Below are positions 59,357-64,000 of a stretch of DNA of 64,000 nucleotides, piece by piece. Origin of the DNA: Bacteroidota bacterium. GTDB lineage: Bacteria; Bacteroidota; Bacteroidia; B-17B0; Aurantibacillaceae. The stretch covers positions 1-64,000 of the forward strand of contig JAIUNM010000005.1 of the NCBI GenBank assembly GCA_020162035.1, given 5' to 3'. Below the pieces are notes generated by a model. The model did not search any database. It had not been told where the DNA came from and saw nothing but the letters and a program-made list of their open reading frames with translations. Each line of letters begins with the position of its first letter. Position 1 is the stretch's first letter. The position numbers and the translations under genes are program-made.

Positions 59357-62197
59357 ATGAATCCGTTTTTAAAACAAGTTGCTCAACATTTATTTAACCA
59401 ATATGATAAAACAATTAATAAACAATGTATTGTTTTACCAAGTAAAAGAGCTTCTTTATTTTTAAAACAACATTTAGCTAATGAGTACAAAGAAACCATT
59501 TGGCTACCAACAATAATCTCTACCGAAGATTTAATTGAAGAATTAAGCGAATTAACTATTTTAAATGAAATTGATTTAGTTTGCCATTTATACTCAAGTT
59601 ATAAAGAATGTTATGGTGAAGGTGCCGAAACTTTTGATGCATTTTTAAAATGGGGGCATTTAATATTACAAGATTTTAACGAAATTGATAGGTACCTTGC
59701 TGATAGCAAACAATTATACGACAACCTACAACACATTAAAGAAATTGAAAACTGGAGCTTAGGTGAAACAGAATTAAGCGAAATTCAATTAAACTATTTG
59801 CGTTTTATGCAAAGTTTAGGTAAAATTTATGATCATTTTAATGATTATTTATTACAAAATAAATGGGCTTATCAAGGTAAAGCATATAAAAAAGCAGTAG
59901 ATAACTTATCGCACACTAATTTGTTTAACAAGTATGAAAAATTTATTTTTTGTGGATTTAATGCACTTAACTCTTCCGAAATAAAAATATTAAAACACTT
60001 GCAAAACAAAGGCATTGCAGAATTTATATGGGATGCCGATGATTATTATTTAAACAACACAATACAAGAAGCAGGTTTGTTTTTAAGAGAAAATCAAAAA
60101 ATATTTGGTTATTTTAACACAACGTTTATTACATCTGGTTTTAAAAACAATAAAACTTTAAATTTTATTTCTGTTCCAAAACAAATTGGTCAAGCACAAG
60201 TTGTAAAACAAGAGTTAGAGGCATTAATTAACAAAGGTGTTAATATAAATAAAATTGCAATTGTACTAGCAAACGAAAAATTACTTTGGCCTGTACTAAA
60301 CCAACTGCCTATAAACATACAGCATGTTAATATTACAATGGAATATCCATTAAAATATACTTCTGCATACAATTTACTAGACATAATAATTAATTTACAA
60401 GTTGCCTTAAAAAGAAACAAATACAAAGGAAATATTTATTACAAAGATTTTTTAGCTTTTATAAGTCATCCATTAATGGTTGATTTTTTGCAAAGTTTAA
60501 ATATAAACTCAAATCAAATAAAAGCCGAAATTCAAAATAGAAATTTAGCCTTTTTAAATTTTAAAACCCTTAAGCAACTTTTTAATTCGTCATATAAAAT
60601 AATAGAAGGGTTTATTACATTAAACTCAAACATAATTGAATTTAATGCTCAACTAATAAATTTAATTAACAAGCTAACATCTCTTTTATCAGAAAAAAAA
60701 CAAAGTTCTAATTTAAAATTAGAATTAGAATACTTATATAAAATAAAATTGCATTTAAACAGAATTTCTGATGTTTTAACTAAACATAATTCTTTTAGCG
60801 ATATAATTTCTTACAAGCAAATTTTTCAACAAATTGTAGGTGCATCTTCAACTCCTTTTATTGGAGAACCTTTACAGGGGTTACAAATTATGGGCGTGCT
60901 AGAAACCCGAACTTTAGATTTTGAAAATATTATTTTTGTAAATGTAAACGAGGGTGTATTACCTTCATCTAAAAACACAAATTCGTTTTTGCCTAACGAT
61001 TTAAAACGCGCATTTGGGTTACCTCTTTATACCGAAAAAGCAGCAATTTATGCATATCATTTTTATAGATTATTGCAAAGAGTAAACTTTGCAACCATTA
61101 CTTATGATAGCGTAACCGATACGTTTGGAAAAGGTGAAAAAAGTAGATTTATTACGCAAATGCAACTCGAACTTAAAAATTATAGTAATGAAATTATAAT
61201 TAATAATAGTGTTGCAGAAAATGTATTAAATACTGATGAACTTAAAAATAACATAAGTATAATAAAAACTCCAGAAAACACTCAAAATATTATTACAAAA
61301 GCTACAACAAACAATAAATACGCAGGGTTATCAGCTTCTGCAATTAACACTTACTCTGATTGTGCATTAAAATTTTATTTTAAATATGGGGCTAACATAA
61401 AAGAAACCGAAACGGTTGAAGAATATGCTGAAAGTAATACACAAGGGCAAATTACACATTTAACATTGGAAAATTTATATAAACCCTTTATAAATCAATC
61501 TTTAACTTTAGATGTGTTTAATTTAATTAAACAAAATATTGACTCAGAAATAAACAAAAGTTTTAATTTTTACTTTGATAATAAACAATTGCTTGGTAAA
61601 AATATTTTACAAAAAGAAGTTGTTACAGCGCATGTTAACAATCAAATAAAAAGCGATATAAATATTTTAAAACAAAACCCAAATAATCCTCCTGTTTTAC
61701 TTGGGTGCGAATATAATTTAGAATCGTTTGTAACCATTAATACAAATAACACAACATATAAAGTTATAATTAAAGGAACTATAGATAGATTGCAAAAAAA
61801 CGGGAATTTTTTTACAGTAATTGATTATAAAAATTCAACTCGCGAAAACGATAAATTTGAAATATGTGAAGATTTAAACTCTCTGTTTATCGAAACTACT
61901 TATCATAAACAATTTCAATTAATTTTATATGCTTGGTTGTTATTTAAAAATAATTTTTGTTTAGCCGAACAAATACAACCATGTATAATTGCGTTTAAAA
62001 GTAAAACTAAAAGCATTAATTACATTACTGAAAATAAACAGAATTACAAGTTTACTTCAAGTTTTTTTAATGCGTTTGAAGAAATACTAATTGGCAAAAT
62101 AACTGAAATTTTAAATTTTAATGGTTCATTTGAGCAAACTACAACCCTTGAAACATGTGCTTTTTGCTCTTATAATGGTATTTGTAATAAAATTTGA
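59357..62197 (+). CDS. AddB-like PD-(D/E)XK nuclease with C-terminal Fe-S cluster motif
   Basis: A 946-residue cytoplasmic protein with AddB/RexB design. The N-terminal two thirds are helicase-like: QCIVLPSKRASLFLKQHLAN keeps the place of motif I but no proper GxGKT, so ATPase activity is doubtful. VMGVLETRTLDFENI-like text (GLQIMGVLETRTLDFENIIF) and NEGVLPSSKNTNSFLPNDL are helicase motifs of the group. From residue 655 comes the nuclease: GLSASAINTYSDCALKFYFK, IKGTIDRLQKNG, FTVIDYKNST, and QLILYAW. Cysteines at SDCALK and CAFCSYNGIC fit a 4Fe-4S staple. AddB works with the AddA helicase-nuclease in double-strand break processing; addA is not in this window. It is a single gene upstream of tRNA-Leu. 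Confidence 0.82.
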   Translation: MNPFLKQVAQHLFNQYDKTINKQCIVLPSKRASLFLKQHLANEYKETIWLPTIISTEDLIEELSELTILNEIDLVCHLYSSYKECYGEGAETFDAFLKWGHLILQDFNEIDRYLADSKQLYDNLQHIKEIENWSLGETELSEIQLNYLRFMQSLGKIYDHFNDYLLQNKWAYQGKAYKKAVDNLSHTNLFNKYEKFIFCGFNALNSSEIKILKHLQNKGIAEFIWDADDYYLNNTIQEAGLFLRENQKIFGYFNTTFITSGFKNNKTLNFISVPKQIGQAQVVKQELEALINKGVNINKIAIVLANEKLLWPVLNQLPINIQHVNITMEYPLKYTSAYNLLDIIINLQVALKRNKYKGNIYYKDFLAFISHPLMVDFLQSLNINSNQIKAEIQNRNLAFLNFKTLKQLFNSSYKIIEGFITLNSNIIEFNAQLINLINKLTSLLSEKKQSSNLKLELEYLYKIKLHLNRISDVLTKHNSFSDIISYKQIFQQIVGASSTPFIGEPLQGLQIMGVLETRTLDFENIIFVNVNEGVLPSSKNTNSFLPNDLKRAFGLPLYTEKAAIYAYHFYRLLQRVNFATITYDSVTDTFGKGEKSRFITQMQLELKNYSNEIIINNSVAENVLNTDELKNNISIIKTPENTQNIITKATTNNKYAGLSASAINTYSDCALKFYFKYGANIKETETVEEYAESNTQGQITHLTLENLYKPFINQSLTLDVFNLIKQNIDSEINKSFNFYFDNKQLLGKNILQKEVVTAHVNNQIKSDINILKQNPNNPPVLLGCEYNLESFVTINTNNTTYKVIIKGTIDRLQKNGNFFTVIDYKNSTRENDKFEICEDLNSLFIETTYHKQFQLILYAWLLFKNNFCLAEQIQPCIIAFKSKTKSINYITENKQNYKFTSSFFNAFEEILIGKITEILNFNGSFEQTTTLETCAFCSYNGICNKI

Positions 62198-62224
62198 AAT
62201 ATAAATTTAAATTGCTTAAATTTG
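62193..62224 (+). promoter_or_regulatory. Promoter of tRNA-Leu
   Basis: TTTG (62193-62196), a 20-base spacer and TAAATTTG (62217-62224); the start point would be near 62228, just before the tRNA at 62235. This is among the clearest promoters of the window. The -33 element lies across the stop of the AddB-like gene. Confidence 0.7.
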
Positions 62225-62234
62225 CAATCCACTT

Positions 62235-62316
62235 GCAGGTGTGGCGTAATTGGCAGCCGCGCCAGACTTAGGATCTGGTGCCGAAAGGCGTGGGGGTTCG
62301 AGTCCCTTCACCTGTA
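62235..62316 (+). tRNA. tRNA-Leu (anticodon TAG)
   Basis: The acceptor stem GCAGGTG pairs with CACCTGT (last pair G-T). The anticodon stem CCAGA/TCTGG closes the loop CTTAGGA, so the anticodon is TAG, reading CTN leucine codons. The D-arm region is GTGGCGTAATTGGCAGCCGC. The long variable arm TGCCGAAAGGCG is a class II feature expected for tRNA-Leu. The T-arm is GGGGGTTCGAGTCCCTT. CCA is not encoded. A promoter lies just before and a strong terminator just after. Confidence 0.97.
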
Positions 62317-62317
62317 C

Positions 62318-62350
62318 AAAAAAGCCGCTAAGTTTTTAGCGGCTTTTTTT
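62318..62350 (+). terminator. Terminator after tRNA-Leu
   Basis: AAAAAAGCCGCTAA and TTAGCGGCTTTTTT form a 14-base stem with a short GTTT loop and a following T-run. Confidence 0.92.
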
Positions 62351-62354
62351 AGGA

Positions 62355-62502
62355 CTAGTCATCATCTTCTTTTTCAAGTTTTTTTATTTCATCTTTCGTT
62401 TTTAACAAGTCGTCCCTCAAATAATCTGAAAGCATTGATATTAGAAAGCTTATTGAAAAAATAAGGTATAAAAATCTGCCGAAAAAGCAAAAAAGTCTTT
62501 AG
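62355..62502 (-). pseudogene. Remnant or small gene: hydrophobic segment followed by acidic/lysine helix
   Basis: The 326-base gap between tRNA-Leu and the bestrophin gene holds a stop-free minus-strand frame that ends at 62355: RLFCFFGRFLYLIFSISFLI, then SMLSDYLRDDLLKTKDEIKK and LEKEDDD. A membrane helix followed by a charged helix is a credible C-terminus of a small protein, but only one late ATG is present (about 23 residues), and an upstream in-frame TAA closes the frame. It is either the 3' end of a lost gene or a very short membrane peptide gene with an alternative start. Confidence 0.35.
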
Positions 62503-62526
62503 CTAAATTTTATGAAGGCTTGATTT

Positions 62527-62575
62527 CCTGCCTACAGCAGGCAGGTTTGGTTCTTTTGTATCAAGACAAAAGAAC
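62527..62575. repeat. Compound intergenic inverted repeat element
   Basis: Two adjacent perfect dyads: CCTGCCT/AGGCAGG (62527-62545, five-base loop) and GTTCTTTTGT/ACAAAAGAAC (62550-62575, six-base loop). The first resembles the repeat at 503-538. Such paired dyads look like a dispersed intergenic element rather than a terminator; no transposase is nearby. Confidence 0.55.
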
Positions 62576-62642
62576 GAAGACAATTTTAAAAATACTTTTT
62601 GAGTGTCGTCAAACTATTCAGTTTCAAACAATAGAATATATT

Positions 62643-63668
62643 TTACATTAGCACACCATTTGTTGCTTTTATTGGCTGAGGTAAGTCTTTTTCTCCTATC
62701 ATTTCTCGCAAATCAATTTCAATAGTTCTGCACATCGAAAGCATAGGTATTCCATGTGGCGTTCCCATAAAAGGGTTTTCGTGATAATCGCCAAGGTCTT
62801 CCATAATAATATATATTAATCCTATTAACACAGAAATTGGTAAACTTAACCAATATAAACTAGGAGACGCTTTCATTAGCTCAGGAATTAAACTAAACGG
62901 AAATAATGTGATAAAAGTGTACACAAAAAATTTACTCATACCTGAATAGTCTCTTGGAAATGGAAATTTTTTAATTCTTTCGTTTTGGCCTTGTAAGGTG
63001 TAAAAACTTTGAAGTGTTTCCTCAAGTTCGTTATGTTGTAATTGCGTTATGTATCCTTTATCATGCAGTTGAATCAAATCGCGCGACTGTTTATTAATTA
63101 GCTGAGTAGCTATATTTTTATAAGTAATCATTTCAGTATATTCATTCTCTGATAGAAATTTTTTTATGTCTTCAATATTTACGGCATCTGTTACTTGCCC
63201 TATTCCAAAATACTTTTGATACCTTCTGGCTGTTCTTCCTACTATTCCTTTATCGCCTAATTGTTCCCATGACATAGGTTCTAATAACTGTAATCTATGT
63301 ATATAAATCCATGCGAGGTGGCGATATATTAATTTTTGCTTCGTTTGTGCAACTTCATTCTCAGGCATACCCATATCTTTTCGTATATAAGAATCAATCA
63401 TCATGCCCCAACTACGACTGTCATTTATTATTCCACCCCAAATTTTTCTAGCTTCCCACATTCTATCGTAAGCTTGATTGTTTTTAAAACCAACAAAAAA
63501 AGCTACGGCTGTACCAACTATTGATACAGGCAACCAAGGCAAAGCTATATCTAAAAAACCGCGAGTGTATAGAAAAGCTATAGTGCCATGAACAGCAAAC
63601 AATGCCACAATGTATTTTGAAAGCCAACCAATTAATGATCTACGATTTAGGGTGCGTGTTACGAACAT
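62643..63668 (-). CDS. Bestrophin family (UPF0187) membrane channel
   Basis: A 341-residue membrane protein. RTLNRRSLIGWLSKYIVALF, then WLPVSIVGTAVAFFVGFKNN and QAYDRMWEARKIWGGIINDS are the diagnostic bestrophin N-terminal motifs ('.lsFRtn.aydRw.Ear..wg.ivn.sR'). A second membrane pair, SKFFVYTFITLFPFSLIPEL and SLYWLSLPISVLIGLIYIIM, is followed by EDLGDYHENPF, the conserved acidic 'ie.pF' end of the channel. Family members are pentameric chloride or cation channels; ion selectivity is not readable. The gene lies 20 bases after the antiporter-like gene on the same strand. Confidence 0.92.
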   Translation of the reverse strand: MFVTRTLNRRSLIGWLSKYIVALFAVHGTIAFLYTRGFLDIALPWLPVSIVGTAVAFFVGFKNNQAYDRMWEARKIWGGIINDSRSWGMMIDSYIRKDMGMPENEVAQTKQKLIYRHLAWIYIHRLQLLEPMSWEQLGDKGIVGRTARRYQKYFGIGQVTDAVNIEDIKKFLSENEYTEMITYKNIATQLINKQSRDLIQLHDKGYITQLQHNELEETLQSFYTLQGQNERIKKFPFPRDYSGMSKFFVYTFITLFPFSLIPELMKASPSLYWLSLPISVLIGLIYIIMEDLGDYHENPFMGTPHGIPMLSMCRTIEIDLREMIGEKDLPQPIKATNGVLM

Positions 63669-63688
63669 TTTTATATTCTATGTTTTAT

Positions 63689-64000
63689 TTATAAATTAAA
63701 TCTAAGCCTTAATCGTTCTTCTTGATAATCTAAAATCATTAATTTTTTATGAATAATTTCTTCGTCGATTGAAGATTGCATTTTATTCATTTGAATTAAA
63801 TAATTTCTTTGTAAACTTATAAGCTTACAATAAATTTCTCCACCTGAAGCATCAATTTTAACTTCTTCCTCTTCGTATAATTGCTCTTTTAATGTTGTAA
63901 CAATGTTATGATACTTTCTTCTTTTTTGATCAGCTTCAGAAAAAATTTCATGAAGAAAATCTAACGAAACTTTAAGTAATTCTTTATCTATATCTAAAGC
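63689..64000 (-). CDS. C-terminus of a probable Na+/H+ antiporter (CPA1 type), cut by window edge
   Basis: A 103-residue minus-strand frame open to the right edge, so the 5' part lies outside. It is soluble and charged: LKVSLDFLHEIFSEADQKRR, LYEEEEVKIDASGGEIYCKL, and the end ISLQRNYLIQMNKMQSSIDE, EIIHKKLMILDYQEERLRLR then FNL. The ending 'lqr..l..m...g.id.e.....l.lLD.eE.RL' resembles the cytoplasmic tail of NhaP/YjcE-type sodium-proton antiporters. No membrane helix is in view to confirm this. The ion-channel neighbour at 62643 fits an ion-transport unit. Confidence 0.5.
   Translation of the reverse strand, partial: ALDIDKELLKVSLDFLHEIFSEADQKRRKYHNIVTTLKEQLYEEEEVKIDASGGEIYCKLISLQRNYLIQMNKMQSSIDEEIIHKKLMILDYQEERLRLRFNL

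Noticed and set aside
62222-62464. Open frame of 80 codons across the tRNA-Leu region
   Set aside because: It runs through the tRNA and its terminator; the tRNA structure explains the sequence.

Overview
This window looks like ordinary chromosome of an AT-rich member of the Bacteroidota, probably Flavobacteriales-like. The evidence is: several secreted proteins with type IX secretion (T9SS) sorting tails; a short primary sigma factor of 288 residues; Bacteroidota-restricted families (DUF3098, DUF4286, DUF4296, DUF6089, SiaB/SiaC, DUF349); and promoters of the Bacteroidota type (TTTG, about 20 bases, TAnnTTTG) instead of -35/-10 boxes. Shine-Dalgarno sequences are largely absent and TTG starts are common. 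I see no prophage, insertion sequence, CRISPR array or rRNA operon.

Layout. 0-15 kb: the end of a T9SS cargo gene, a very large TamB-type protein divergent from tsaD, a SiaB/SiaC partner-switch pair, a TPR protein, a toxin-23-family exported protein, sucD, and a large T9SS type B surface protein. 15-30 kb: recN, rpoD, another T9SS cargo gene preceded by two gene remnants, a MutS2-like ATPase, a DUF349 protein, an outer membrane protein (DUF6089), then murI, plsC, gatC, rnhB, a YkgJ-type protein, ribosomal protein THX, rnpA, tig and a glutamine cyclotransferase lipoprotein. 30-42 kb: a surface-polysaccharide operon (gmd, fcl, a Wzi/RemB-like outer membrane protein, a WecA-like transferase, a TolC-like protein); facing it, an overlapping four-gene operon with a radical SAM protein, a YidD homologue carrying a signal peptide, and two related membrane proteins; then an Ig-like lipoprotein and a tiny Lys/Ala-repeat protein. 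42-54 kb: fumC with a GyrI-like lipoprotein and an aminotransferase, a DivIC-like protein, an L,D-transpeptidase, MarC, a tandem AAA+ ATPase coupled to a glycosyltransferase, and a membrane protein of the so-called site-specific recombinase family. 54-64 kb: a secreted protein, a PadR/PspC operon with recognisable operators, TerC, an AddB-like Fe-S nuclease, tRNA-Leu(TAG), a bestrophin-like channel and the end of a probable Na+/H+ antiporter.

Most genes are housekeeping genes or cell-envelope genes. The best candidates for undescribed biology are the exported-YidD operon at 37.0-39.9 kb and the double CbbX-type AAA+ protein with a duplicated beta-rich N-terminus at 48.6-51.2 kb. Smaller finds are a Lys/Ala mini-protein read in the opposite direction from the longer open frame over it, two palindromic operator-like sites around the PadR promoter, and a set of promoters placing the expected transcript start within 2-15 bases of the start codon, which implies leaderless or nearly leaderless mRNAs. 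All function calls are from reading translated sequence by eye; no database search was run.
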